DNA of 64,000 nt, from the NCBI GenBank assembly GCA_014607495.2, contig CP053168.1:992001-1056000 (forward strand). The letters are read 5' to 3'. This stretch comes from Carposina sasakii. Its lineage: Eukaryota > Arthropoda > Insecta > Lepidoptera > Carposinidae. This document shows, piece by piece, positions 44,621 to 55,936 of this stretch. How positions within the stretch are numbered: position 1 is the stretch's first letter; each line of letters starts with the position of its first letter. A program made the translations under genes and the position numbers. A model generated the notes under the pieces. It did not search any database. It was given only the letters and a program-made list of their open reading frames with translations, and had not been told where the DNA came from.

Positions 44621-45047
44621 AATACAATTAATTCATTTATAATTATAAAACATTATTTATTGTTATTCGTACGATCGCTACATGGCGGTGCCGCTTTGCT
44701 AGAACATCACAGCTTAATTTTTTTGTTCAATTAAACTTATGATTTTTGAATGCGATCCCCATAGAATAATAAAATTTGCCGTAATAAGTATAAGATGTTT
44801 GGAATATAATGATATCATGAGTGTAACTTACTAACTGTAGGTATATTCTCGATCCTACTTACATGTCTTTTGATCAGCAACCATTATTAACAATTTTCTG
44901 CACTATAAATATAAAACTATAAAAAATATTGTTCTATGCCTCAAATTCTAAACTTTCACGGGTTTTTCTTACAACTTTAGTGTCGGCATTTTCTGGAAAT
45001 TATTCCCAGAAACACCTGATGTTTTGTTTGATAATATAGTTTTATAT

Positions 45048-45460
45048 CCCCTGCTTTGGTCAAAATTATCTTTATTATCAGTTCTATCTGTATCATTAAT
45101 TATTCGTAGGTACCTATACGGTCTTGAATATTTTCGTGTTAATTTAACTGTTATCTTTTAACTGAATAAGTAAGATAATCTAATATATCGTTGTCACATT
45201 TCCTAGGGGATGTTTTGAACACCTAACTTACAACCCTGTAAAATAATAAAAGAAATATAGTAATCAACTTTTATGCAACAGGAAACTTATCCCTGCTTTG
45301 GTCAAAATTATCTTTATTATCAGTTCTATCTGTATCATTAATCAATATTTGCGTAGGTACTAACTAATGTACGGTCTTGAATATTTTCGTGTTAATTTAA
45401 TCTGTTATCTTTTAATCTGAATAAGTAAGATAATTTTGCTAATATATCGTTGGTCACATT
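45048..45460 (+). repeat. Local direct duplication (~165 bp, two copies)
   Basis: 45048-45212 and 45290-45460 share GCTTTGGTCAAAATTATCTT, ATTATCAGTTCTATCTGTAT and CGGTCTTGAATATTTTCGTG. Differences are nearly all small insertions in the second copy. Confidence 0.75.
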
Positions 45461-45542
45461 TCAAGCTATACCTATGCTTGTAACTCATTCATAAATAGGA
45501 TAGGACTAAAATCATTAGGTATGCTGTGTTTATTTAGTAGGT

Positions 45543-45770
45543 TTCTATTGAGGGTTCGCTCACCACCGGGTCCTACACCCTTCGCTTACCTCTGCCGACT
45601 CATGGTCACGAACACAAGACACTACAGTCGCAACGAGAAGCCAGATCCAAGCACATAGCATAATATGCAACCATAAATACATAGCTGTTAATGCGAAAAT
45701 CAATTAAAATGTTAATCGACATATGTTTCGCCAACACCCGTGGCATCTTCAGGATTAAGTTTTCAAGTTA
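45543..45770 (-). mobile_element. Minus copy of the GGAGGGTGTAGGGCCCGG family
   Basis: The arm GGTCACGAACACAAGACACT is shared with the foldback at 10161; the other half carries CATATGTTTCGCCAACACC and GGCATCTTCAGGATTAAG. Confidence 0.65.
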
Positions 45771-46493
45771 GTTCTAACTACTAAACTAACTAACTAAAGC
45801 CAATGAATTGAATGATTGGCTTTAGTTGTTAGTTAATTAGTTTAATAGTTAGAACTAACCTCTAATATTCGTGTTAGTTAGTAGCGAGCGTATAATGTAT
45901 TAATAGTAACAACAGTAATTAATTAAATAGCGATTTATTTAAGTATTCACTGAATAAATACGACTTATTTCAATGCGATAGCTTACAAATAAATAGAGAG
46001 TGTTGCTTAGAAAACTAAAACAATAAAATATCACTTGTCAACAAAACCAACATACATAATTTTTATACTTAACTTAAATCATACTATTAATTATAAGTAG
46101 ATAAGAATAACGTTACAGTCAAAGAAAACATCTATGGTTTTTTGGTCCTACGGTAACATTTAAGTACAATGTTTTTAAATAAATATCTGTCAGTTTAATC
46201 TGACTGTACTCCGAACTTAAGGTCAGACTTTTCTATTGTAAGCTTACAAAGTTCTTCCATCTCTAATCTACGTTTATTTATTAGATAAAGAGACTAAAAA
46301 TAGTGTGAAATTTGAACATAGTCATATAAGTAAGTGAAATCGTATTATTCGAAAATATTCTTTTCAACAGCAACTTAGAGTAAAACTTATAAAACAATGA
46401 TTTGTGACACATTATTATAAGATTTATGCTATGATGACACACATTCTTTGTCGTAGTCTTTCTATGACACTTTGATCTTTTATCTGTTACGAG

Positions 46494-46662
46494 CAGCGCC
46501 GGCCCGAAGTAAATTTTAGAATGGAGCGAGATCTAATTATGGCGCCTCTCCTGTTTGCTTCTAATAATATATACCTATATCTTTACCATTTAGGCGCCCT
46601 CTAAGATTTGGCGCCTGGAGCGACTGCTCCGTTCGCCGTATGGGCGCGGCAGGCCGGCCCTG
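46494..46662. mobile_element. hAT MITE with perfect 8-bp target duplication
   Basis: Ends CAGCGCCGGCCCGAAGT and GGCAGGCCGGCCCTG; GTTACGAG is duplicated at 46486-46493 and 46663-46670. A truncated inverse relative is at 54384-54449. Confidence 0.88.
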
Positions 46663-46819
46663 GTTACGAGTACACAATCAATCTGCTACAACATAAACTC
46701 TAAATCCTAACAAAAACAACGTATATAAAAAAATATAAATACTATTGCCAAATAGTCAAAATTGAATTGAATAAATCACACACATCAAAACTGGTATAAA
46801 TATCACTGAGTCTTATAAC

Positions 46820-46825
46820 TTTATT
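46820..46825 (-). terminator. Polyadenylation signal of the clip protease
   Basis: AATAAA on the minus strand, 28 nt beyond the TGA at 46855-46853. Position and sequence fit a very short 3' UTR. Confidence 0.65.
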
Positions 46826-46852
46826 CTTTTCAGTTTAAGCAAGAGTTGGTCT

Positions 46853-47002
46853 TCAAGAATTATTCACAACCGTCTTCTCAAGCCAGGGGAGGAACTCTGA
46901 GACCCTGGTGTAGACTCCAGGGAAGCCAGGTTCGGCACATTTCTTTCCATAAGACACTACACCTATCTGGTAGAAGTAGGTGAAATGATCTTCAGGGTTG
47001 TA
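46853..47002 (-). CDS. Protease terminal exon
   Basis: Acceptor TTTTTTGCAG. Encodes [20 protein letters not shown] and [20 protein letters not shown], ending VVNNS and TGA. Confidence 0.95.
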   Translation of the reverse strand, partial: YNPEDHFTYFYQIGVVSYGKKCAEPGFPGVYTRVSEFLPWLEKTVVNNS

Positions 47003-50000
47003 CTGCAAAAAATATTACAATCATTAGTACTTAATTTCTTTTATAAACCTATAAATACTCTTCTTTTTACTGTCCTGTTTCAATTTTACTTAGGGTCAGC
47101 GTAATATGCACTTTCTTCTATTCATCCTTATTATCCGTCTTCTCTTTACTCACTCCCAGTACACGCATATCCTTCAATACTAGAGATAATAGCCGAATCT
47201 AGAGAACTTATTCTGAAAATTGTGACTCCTGTGTGATAGTACGGAGAATTCCTAAACAACTGAGGAATTAAAAATAAACATGTGATTTCGAGTCTCAAAT
47301 TTATGGAATAGGTTCTCTGCAGGTTCCTTATAGTGGTATATTTTTATATTGCTTCGCGCTTAATACAAGCATACCCTACATTGTGTAAGCTCCCTGATTT
47401 GCAATTCGGAACGGTCCCTAAAACCTACCCTGGGCAATATAAAAGGGCCGCCACTGTCGCCGCTGCACGCATCAACCTTCCCCTGCTCGTACCCGGCGCA
47501 CAGCACACGCTGGTCGATCACCTGCTTCTTGTACGCTGCAAACGCACGCTGACACGACTCCTCGCTGACCACCGGGATCTGGGCCACTTGCAGGTGGGTG
47601 GCTTTCTCTCCTCCTGTTGTACATAGATATAGTCATATACACAGTCTCGCCTATTATCCCCAAAGAGGTTGGGCAGAATGCAATTACACACCCGTTTTTC
47701 ACCAGCTGGCCTATTAGGTCCCACGTGGTAAGGGCATAGAGGAATAAGATGTAGACATAGAGTGCTAATGTCATACTAACAGTTTCGATGCACCATTAGA
47801 CTTTTCGGTGCCTCACAATTCCAGTCCTTGACACTTAGATTGAATTACTATACGTTACAATACATTAGTAATGTAGTACATTACTATACATTACACTAAT
47901 AGAATCTTAGTGTCAAGAACTGGAATTGTGAGGCACCGAAAAGTCTAATGGTGCATCGAAACAGCTAGTATGACATCAGCACTCTATGAAATCTTATTCC
48001 TCTATGGTAAGGGTGGATACCTTCATACATAGATATAAATATACATGGATTTTTTCCCGGAATGGTGTATCCAGAACTGCAGGATTTTTGATAATTCCAC
48101 AGCCACTTTTAGCATAGCAAAGATGTAAATGATCAGTGAAAAGCTGTAACTTATCGCCTGAGAGAATGCTCAAGTTCCTTAGTCAACTCTTACGACATGC
48201 ACGGAAGGAGATGCATCTGCACCCTTGTTACGAATTTGGTGAGAGCGAGATGTCTCACTTTTAAACGTCAAACTCACAGAACTATTAATAACTAGATAAA
48301 CTAAGTGTATGTACCTACTTTGCATGTAAAAAATAGAATCAAGTATTAGAGTAGACACTCGTTCTCAAGCCAGGACTGAGTGAATTAGGGCTGATAGAAG
48401 TGGTTTGTAATCCCTTTTTACACACCAAGTAGGTTTCTACTTGGTGTGTACTTGCCTTGTCTAGTTATTACTTAGCTCTGTGGATTTGACGTTTAAAAGT
48501 GAGATATCTCGCTCTCACCAAAGTCATCTGCTGCGGGTGCTGATGTATTCTAGTGTAGCCCCGCATCAGCATGGGACCTCCAGTTATAAACCTTGGATTT
48601 GGTTAAAATGGGTGGAATGCGTAAATAAACATAGCCTTTTAGTTGTACCTTGTATAGAATATTGCTAAGTTCAAAACTTACGGAATGCAATGTCCCCCCA
48701 TCCAGCCACGAAGGGGCGATATCCTTTGAAAGAGTTGCTTCTGAGGTCCGGCAGTAAGGGCATGCAGACTGGCCTTATTAAATCTGAAATAGAAAGGAAA
48801 AAACAATTATTCGACTGTTACTCTATCGCATTGTAGATGACTTATGTTCCTGTGTCCCCTAGCTGGGGCAGAGGGCCTCCACAGATGTCCGCCATCCCGT
48901 TCGGTTCTGAGCGTCTCGTTTTATTTTGCTCCAGGTCCCTACTTTCTTCGCCTCTGCAATGACCGTCCGCCGCCAGGTCTGCTTAGGACGGCCATCGCGT
49001 TGTAGATAATAAACCATATTTTTGAAAAAGCGTTCAAGATTTTCCTTACAACAGAAGGCGCTTAATGAAGGCTTACTATTGGAGATGGTTCGATAACTTT
49101 ACGGCTTTCGCTGTCACTCGTAAAAATGAATATATCTAGGCATTCTTACCAGAAAACTGTACATGACGCTGCAGCACAAGAACGCCGATGTCGTTGGTGA
49201 AAGCCGTCGCATCATACTGCTCGTGCTTGATCCTCGTCTTGATTGGCACGTCTATCGGAGTGCCGTCATCTTCGCTGGACAGGTCCAGCTCACCAAGGCG
49301 GATTACTTGACTGGAATGGATTGTAGTCATATTTTAAGAAGCTTTAGAAATTACATACATTTAGGAAGGTCATCTTCCTGCCCTCATCTCATTATTTATA
49401 GTGTCGATAAATTAATGAGTATGAGTATTTTTTGTGGCAGGCTAACTGCCTGATGCCAATCTTCCTCGGGTAGAGCTAAGTGACAATTTTAGAATTTAAA
49501 ATTCGTATATAAATTACTGAATTTATACAGGCTCGTGACTAGGATCTAACCTATGCCTTCCAATTGAACCGAAGGTCTTCCCAGTTTCATCTTTCCACTC
49601 CCACTTCAAGGAGTCGAAGAGGCATCCAGATTTTGGTTAGTTACACATAATATAACGGAAACGAGGGTCTAGTGATGGAGCCGCCGAGAAACGGATAGTG
49701 GAACTTTTTACCCTTCGAGTTTGGATGCCTTTATCTTGGTTTCACAAAACCTACAGTACGTACTATCATTAAATTGAATAATAAGAAGGTTCTAATGATG
49801 GTGTCAGATAGGATAATGAAGGATAGCAAACTCCATAGGGTCTACTACCTACTAGTAGTAGAGGTTTTGACATATGGAAGGAAGTTGGTTTTTGGATGTT
49901 TAGTTATCAATTATCATGCAATATTCTAATTTGGAATCATAAACCTTACAGATTAATCTCGATCTCTATATTTCAATAAATATTTTTATGGCTGTTCGCC

Positions 50001-53000
50001 TGTTTGTTATTAACTGTGTCTTTGTTTATTAAACAAACTTCGATGTACTTACTTATTCCAATGACCGGTTAATGTGCAAAGCAAGGTGAGCATAAAAATT
50101 GTGTAAGCTTTACATAAAGTAATTAATTAATGATTAATTTATTACATGTTAGTGCTATCGTGATCAAGAAGACACATTTGTATAACCAGTTAAAAGGGGA
50201 TTTGAATTGTTGCTGCGTATTTTATTCGATTGGAACGTGTATTTTTATAATTTAGAATACTTAAATCTTAAGGAGTTCGTCTCCACGAATTATCAAGGCC
50301 AAGTTTTTAATTATAAGCTAGTTTTATTACAAAATATATTATCAGCATAACTGGGATGATAAATTATGTAGGTACCTACATTCGTCACTTAGTTTGTTAG
50401 GTTAGGTTAGACTGGTTCGTATTCGCTAGACAATTTTTAGACTGAGAATGACTAGGGTCTATTAAAACTATTGGAACCGTCAAAAGCTCCTGGAAAATGA
50501 ACGCATGTAGTTCTACCTTACATAGAATACTTGTAGACATGACGATTTTCAAGTAAAATCGAAGTAGATATATCTCAAATTACAAAATAAATCGACAATG
50601 GGAAATCCACAACAATAAGGAAGTACGGAAGTAACACCAAGTCCCATCTCCACATAATTAGTGGTTACAATATTATAATCATTTGTGCTGCTGTAAATGT
50701 GATGGAAATGAATTTTTTACAGAAACAGTAAAAAAGTTGTTATTCTTTTCATCACAATATTCTATGAATGTCATGTCACCTTTAAATCTGACTGTTGGAC
50801 TCAGGCTTCCCCTAATTACCAATATGATGTAGAAATGATACCTACCTCTGACATTTATAGCAACTCTACTTTACAGGTGATACAATTAATATTGATATTA
50901 ATTAAGTATCAATTTGTATTTACGTGTTCAAACAGCCAGCGCAGCACTTATTTATTGATTTATCTATTATTATAATTAAGTCTTAACTTTAATACTTAAC
51001 TGTGACTTGTAACATAGTTAACTTTACAAGATTGTGAACAATTGAAAGTGATTTAAAGCATTACATATAATCTATCTACAACAATTACATCACATAGTCT
51101 AACTGAGTTTAAATGACACGGTTTCAATGAAAACATTCTTATTTCCCCATTTCAAATCCTTCCTTCCTGAATGTCATCATCATCATCATTTTCCTGCCCT
51201 TAACCCATATTTATGGGGTCGGCGCAATATGGTTTCTTTCGAAACTCACGTTGCCAAGGAATTGGCGATTGATTTACGGCCGGCTTCCTGCCTGACTGCC
51301 TTCTTTCCTGAATGTATGAATTTTATCTCCCTTTCTCACGTTGAACAGGTTTAAGGGTCTATCCTTATCATTAAGTGAACCTATCAAACCATTTAGGTCC
51401 GCGAGACTTTCTATTGGAATGATACCTATCGCCATTTTTTATAGCAAACTACTCGTAGGAAGAAAACTTAAGTAGAAGAGTTACTAATATAGTCACAAAA
51501 TAATCTAAAATTCTGCATCAATAATTCAAAACTGTGTATAAAACGTTTGTTTGCGTGTTTACGCAATAGCCTCGGAAAAAAAGACTCTCTTTAAATTCGG
51601 GTAAACAATACAATAACTCACAGTCTCGTCTCTCTTCCGTGGATGCAGTGAGCGGCGGTGAGGACATGCTTGCTGGAGATGAGGGATCCTCCGCACAGCC
51701 ACCTGATGTCGGTGTACTTGTAGCCCAGCAGCGCCATCCAGGGGAAATCACCTGCAGATCAGGGAAGAAGGATTTATTTACCTTCGAATCCTTAGTGGAA
51801 ACTATTGAATAGTTAAACGAACATTCCTGTAAGTGAAGCTCGACGATACCCTATGCATAGTTTATCATTCTTTGTTTTTAGGTCTGTATGTTACTGGTAG
51901 ACTAATTGTGTATCTACCTAAGAGCTGCACTACGTAATATTTCAAAATCGAACGAGATGAAGAACCACCTACCAGGGGCGGCTCGTGATATTTTTAGATA
52001 GATGGGGGTTCACATTTTTTTAATATGAGCGCGTGCATAATTACATTTTGGAAACTCCGTGCGTGGTCACTCCCTTACCGAATGAAATGATGCAACCTCG
52101 CTGTTATTAAAATTCAGATGACCTAATGCGGCGGTCCAGATGAGGCTAATTTTTCATACGAAATATTCTGTTTCACGCACCGGCCTATGTAGGTATGTCT
52201 CTTTCGCACTCATTGAATACAGTACTAGGAATCATACCAAAGTTCGTTTAATTAAAGCGGGATCGCTAGCGCTCCACTCGATACATAAGATTACAAGTTA
52301 CTTTAGACGAACGCGTAGACACTATTGTATAAACATACTAGAATTGAAAGATATATATGGAGAAATATAGACTGCCTATGTAATCTTCGTGGGTGGGAGT
52401 GCACTGCACCAGCGCTCCTTAGGACGAGCCGCCTCTGCCACCTAAATTTAATTTCTTATTCTATATTGTACTTACGCAATGAAATATTAACAAAAAAGTT
52501 GATCGAAAAGAAAATGTACATAGGCGTGCTTTAAAAGCGAATTCTTCCTTTTGAGTTTCTTGGGGAAACCTTGGCTAACAGATGATAGTAGGTAATTAGT
52601 TTTCTGCGATTTTTTTTCAATAGTCGAGGGTGAGTGAAGTGTGAGTAAACGATCAAGGATACAGGGAGTCTCGGTGGTAATCAACTTCGACGGATTAGAA
52701 AAATACTGGAAATCGTTAGTTATTGATTTATTTTGCTAGGTAATAAAGACTCATACCTAAAAAGGCTATGTTAAGAATTACAGCACCTATTTAGATAAAC
52801 CTAGGTTCCCTACCTACATTACTTCCTATTTCTGCTACTTAACTGTCGAAACGTAGATTTATTACATCAATTACGGCCCCATTTGACGGCCGATTGGTGT
52901 AGTAGGTAGTGACCCTGCCTGCGGCGCCATAGGTCCTGGGTTCGAATTCCGGTAGGTGCAAACATTGATATGATGAATATCGATGTTTGTTTCCGAGTCA

Positions 53001-54450
53001 TGGATGTTTCTATACTTATCTATTTATTTATATACCGTTGATTAGTACCCACGACACAAGACCTTAGGGATTTTAATGTGGGACTAGGTTAATGTGTTGT
53101 GTAGTGTAAAAAAAAAAAAAAAAACGGCCCCATTCATTTACTTTATACAACATAAATCTCTATAGTAAGAAAAAATATAGCTTGGCCAGTGTACCAACCT
53201 TCAACTTTCAAATCGTTACCTATAAACTAGGTAAGTAGTAGTGGCAGGGTTTTTATTACCTTTTGTAGGTAGGTACCTTGTTCACTTTTCCTTTCAAGAG
53301 CTCCCCCACTCTGGCGTCTTCTGAGCGTCTTTTGAACGTCGGCGTCGGGCGAGCGTAAGCCGAACGCTGTAATTACGCTGTAGACGCGTAGACGCAACGC
53401 TAGCGCCGCGTTTTAGCCATATAATAAAACGTGCGTTCGGCTTCCACTCAGCGCCGACGTCGCGTCGAAGTTGCGTCGTCGCCGCGCTGACGCTCGCCCG
53501 ACACCGACGTTCAAAAGACGCTAGTGTGTGGGGGGCTCTAAGGGTTGATTTTTCCAATGGTCATATAGCCTGTCTGAAAGATGTTGATGCAGTGACAATC
53601 TTGATCAACCTTATCCTTTAGATACCTAGGCTATCTGACCAATAATAAAATCGACACTCAACCAACGGTACAATTAAATAGATACCTTTTTTAGCTTTAA
53701 CACCTCCAACGACTCGTGGTAAAGATGCCATGCTCTGGCCGCAGTCAGGAGCCTTGGGTAGCTCCGACACTGGACTGTCATCTTCTTCATCAGCTCGCCC
53801 GCTCTTAGGTTCCTCTGTGGTGGATGTGGTGACCGGCGCTGGTGGAACGGTCTCGAAGCCAGGTCTTGGGCAGCAAACCTAGAAGGTTGCATGAGCAGGC
53901 TTAAGAAGGGAATAATGAAAAGGGTTAACAAGTCATCGAAACTTATTACAATGATACACGCTATTTATTGCTCTTTATCATCATGAATCAAGGAATTTAA
54001 AAAATTAACAAGCCATTTTACTGTAACCAGTTATAGATCCTTCAGAATTTTATTTACTAGATCAGAATCTCTTGTAGACATAAGCTTGACATTGTACATG
54101 CATCTCTTTTTTTATATTGTAATTTGTATTTTGTGTGTGTGTGCAGAGCCACGTGCGTTTTTCTGCATATATGCACATAGACGCGCGTAACTATATTTTT
54201 TCACGAGAAATAATTAATATCCGTCTATTAATATTCCAATTCCGATCAAGTAATATTGTTTATTTTTTATTTTTTTATTACATCTTTTCCCAGCATTTTT
54301 TTGGCATAAACTTACTTTATTTGATGTGTAGAGTACGTACCCTTCGTTAAGGGTGGAAACGAAAAAACACCCTGTATATTATTAGGAGCAAACAGGAGAG
54401 GCGCCATAATTGGATCTCGCTCCATTCTAAAATTTACTTCGGGCCGGTGC

Positions 54451-54492
<42 letters not shown>

Positions 54493-54779
54493 ATAAAGAA
54501 TAAGAATTTCAAACGTGGCTACAAACGGACAGACAGACAAACATTACCATTTGGTAGTTAAAAACTAGTAACAACGCGTAACGTCCTAACTCTCCCTAGA
54601 TCTGGTGCAAAGATAGCTTGCCTTGGGAGTCTGTCCATCAAACCCGCAATGCGCCTTCCTGAGGATATCCACGCTGGCCTCATCGGTCCTGGCCTTCACC
54701 AGCAGCGACCTGTACGGCTCGCACTGCAGGATTGATAAGCAGCTACCAACCTCACCGTCCACGGTGGTACATGTTGGTT
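46853..54779 (-). CDS. Clip-domain trypsin-like serine protease, 5' coding exon uncertain
   Basis: Secreted clip-domain proteases run hemolymph cascades (melanisation, Toll activation, development). Exons in transcript order: 54779-54622, 53878-53686, 51751-51622, 49310-49150, 48783-48682, 47613-47429, 47002-46853. The clip domain has six cysteines ([16 protein letters not shown], then VCC). A Thr/acid-rich linker leads to [14 protein letters not shown], the activation cut after Arg. The triad is intact: His in LTAAHC, Asp in TNDIGVL, Ser in CSGDSGGPF; Asp six residues before the Ser predicts trypsin-like cutting. The end [17 protein letters not shown] is standard. All phases agree. Exon 54622-54779 begins with the second base of a codon, so signal peptide and start are upstream; see 57505-57586 and 58075-58883. 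Best resemblance is to proclotting-enzyme/CLIPD-like proteases; exact orthology is open. Confidence 0.94.
47085..47180 (-). mobile_element. Fragment of the RTE element
   Basis: Shares GTAATATGCACTTTCTTCTA-type and CCAGTACACGCATATCCT words with 33380-33805. Too short to show a reading frame. Confidence 0.55.
47429..47613 (-). CDS. Protease exon: catalytic Ser
   Basis: Encodes [40 protein letters not shown] and PFILPR. The donor chosen is AGG|GTAGGT (after 47429); the open frame continues ~20 residues into the intron but that would insert a foreign stretch before YNPEDHF. The acceptor is TACAACAG at 47614. Confidence 0.92.
47728..48015. mobile_element. Foldback in a protease intron
   Basis: Arms of ~125 bp pair AGAGGAATAAGATGTAGACA...TTTCGATGCACCATTAGACT with their inverse near 47905-48012. 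The pairing is imperfect in the centre, which is AT-rich. Confidence 0.75.
48045..48225 (+). repeat. Interspersed repeat, GATCAGTGACAAGTTGC family, long version
   Basis: Starts TTTTCCCGGAATGGTGTATC, continues AGAACTGCAGGA, and ends ACGACATGCACGGAAGGAGA. Cut at its 3' side by the foldback at 48236. Confidence 0.65.
48236..48521. mobile_element. 286-bp foldback
   Basis: Arms start TTGGTGAGAGCGAGATGTCT and end AGATATCTCGCTCTCACCAA; ~75 bp of each arm pair, including TTTTAAACGTCAAACTCACA. It splits the adjacent GATCAGTGACAAGTTGC repeat, whose GCTGATGTATTCTAGTG end continues at 48539. Confidence 0.8.
48682..48783 (-). CDS. Protease exon: interdomain loop
   Basis: Encodes [20 protein letters not shown] and [12 protein letters not shown]. 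Acceptor CTATTTCAG; donor C|GTAAGT. Confidence 0.93.
48840..49010 (-). mobile_element. RTE-like retrotransposon 3' end
   Basis: Minus-strand frame: [44 protein letters not shown] then stop. Lies in the intron upstream of the exon at 48682. Confidence 0.8.
49150..49310 (-). CDS. Protease exon: catalytic Asp
   Basis: Encodes [20 protein letters not shown] and [20 protein letters not shown]. Acceptor CCATTCCAG; donor G|GTAAGA. Confidence 0.95.
51176..51235 (-). mobile_element. RTE 3' end remnant
   Basis: (ATC)n then TTTTCCTGCCCTTAACCCAT and GGGGTCGGCGCAATATG, the same end as at 33380-33425. Confidence 0.6.
51622..51751 (-). CDS. Protease exon: catalytic His
   Basis: Encodes [20 protein letters not shown] and [15 protein letters not shown]. 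Acceptor GATCTGCAG; donor CT|GTGAGT. Confidence 0.95.
51973..52437. mobile_element. hAT MITE with 8-bp target duplication (7/8)
   Basis: Ends CAGGGGCGGCTCG and CGAGCCGCCTCTG; flanks CCACCTAC (51965-51972) and CCACCTAA (52438-52445). 465 bp, no transposase frame. Confidence 0.82.
52884..53123 (+). mobile_element. tRNA-derived SINE with 11-bp target duplication
   Basis: tRNA head with A-box region TGTAGTAGGTAGTGACC and B-box GGGTTCGAATTCC, a body with TGATATGATGAATATCGATG and a 16-17 nt poly-A. ACGGCCCCATT is repeated exactly at 52873-52883 and 53124-53134, proving an intact retrotransposed unit. Confidence 0.92.
53297..53539. mobile_element. GC-rich MITE with long inverted ends
   Basis: Ends AGAGCTCCCCCAC and GTGGGGGGCTCT; subterminal TTTTGAACGTCGGCGTCGGG pairs with CCCGACACCGACGTTCAAAA. 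The open frame across it (53294-53557) is a by-product of its composition. Confidence 0.75.
53686..53878 (-). CDS. Protease exon: clip end, linker, activation site
   Basis: Begins [20 protein letters not shown], an acidic linker ([12 protein letters not shown]), and [13 protein letters not shown]. Donor G|GTATCT. Confidence 0.92.
54149..54374 (+). mobile_element. CAGGGTG MITE, 5'-truncated
   Basis: Begins within ACGTGCGTTTTTCTGCATAT and ends GAAAAAACACCCTG next to TA. A truncated hAT MITE fragment abuts it. Confidence 0.7.
54384..54449 (-). mobile_element. Truncated hAT MITE
   Basis: TTAGGAGCAAACAGGAGAGG and CTCCATTCTAAAATTTACTT match the inverse of 46494-46560; only one end (GGGCCGGTGCTG) is present. 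Confidence 0.65.
54451..54491. repeat. (TG)n microsatellite
   Basis: About 17 TG units ending in CGCGC, directly at the hAT fragment end. Confidence 0.9.
54622..54779 (-). CDS. Protease exon: clip domain
   Basis: Acceptor AATCTTTCCAG. Encodes [20 protein letters not shown] and [20 protein letters not shown]. It ends AAG followed by GCAAGC, a GC donor; reading through gives a stop-bearing, cysteine-incompatible tail, while splicing here joins K to VCCPRPG in frame. Confidence 0.9.
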
Positions 54780-55060
54780 CTGGAAAGATTTGTGGGAATT
54801 TATGAGTTGTCAGTGATAATTTGTTGATGGTTGATCCCAAGCTAGGTGCTTAGGTTGGATTGGAATATTTAGAGTTATAAGTATCTTTTTCTTGGTCTCG
54901 CTTCTAGTAAATAGTATACTATAGCATTGTCAAATGACAATAAACCATTTTTATAGTCGCATTACAGAGCTACGTATCTATGGATGCCAGTAGAAAACCC
55001 TTTTGATATTTTAAAATCTGCAATATTTTAATATATAGTACGTGCATAAGTACGAGTATA

Positions 55061-55936
55061 CAGTGTGTCGGGTTACCGGTGTCCAACCCATTAGGGTACA
55101 GTAATATGATCAATTTTATCGACAAATCCACTGTAGGTAATAATTTTTTTTATCCACACAATTAAAAAATTACCGCTATTTGATTTATTTTTGTTTCTGA
55201 ATCCGGATGGATTCATTTATTTATTAATATCTACCAGATGTACAGGACCTACTCGTATAAGCATAAAAAAGAATTCGTTCGACAGCAATAAGATGACATC
55301 AAAATATTTATCAAAATATTATTAAAATCTTAAAAAAACACTTAAAACGTAAAAATTTAACTTAAAATGATGTTTTTTGAATTTTTAAATGTTACAAATA
55401 AACTAGACCGTGAAGATACCTTTTTTTCCAACTTTTTAGATTCACTAAGATGTTAATACCTTAGCTTTAAGTCAACTAATTTAGGCGTTATGATTAAATT
55501 AATGACTCTATCAAACGCGAATACTAATCTGTGTCTTTAATGAACCCTGATCACGTGGTATTTCATCACCTAATCTATCTGTACTGAGTTATTAACTTGA
55601 TTTTAAGCTTGACTTACTTATTATATTATATTTTTTCAGTTTTTTATTATGTACATTATTTGGTTCTTTTTTAAGCAGTCGGGTTTTTTGATTTTTTTTA
55701 TTATTTTTTTTTATAAACTTTTTGATGTCAACTTATTGCCTTCTCTTTTAGCTGTCGAACAAATTCTTTTTTATGCTTATAGGTCCTGTACATCTATCGA
55801 TATTGCTAAATAAATGAATCCACCCGGACTCAGAAACCATAGTGTGGATTAAAAAAATTATTACAGTGGATGTGTTGATAAAATTGATCATATTACTGCA
55901 CCCTAACGGGTCGGACACTGGTGACCCGCCACACTG
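55061..55936. mobile_element. 876-bp element with ~190-bp inverted ends, TA target
   Basis: CAGTGTGTCGGGTTACCGGT at one end pairs with GGTGACCCGCCACACTG at the other; inverted similarity extends inwards to GATGTACAGGACCT/AGGTCCTGTACATC. TA flanks both sides. Tc1/mariner-like ends, no transposase frame inside. Confidence 0.82.

Larger units (their letters stand above)
42787..46799. other. Intergenic region between OATP start and protease end
   Basis: No exon recognised. It should contain the OATP promoter; the first 120 bp upstream of the ATG are very AT-rich with several TATATATA words and I cannot pick a start site. The rest holds the repeats listed separately. Confidence 0.6.

Noticed and set aside
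47375..47428. Longer version of the catalytic-Ser exon ending AGG|GTATGC
   Set aside because: Also in phase, but it would insert ~18 residues ([11 protein letters not shown] region) absent from the protease family; the donor at 47429 gives the normal [13 protein letters not shown] join.
53294..53557. 87-codon Arg/Ala-rich minus frame
   Set aside because: Coincides with a GC-rich MITE with inverted ends.
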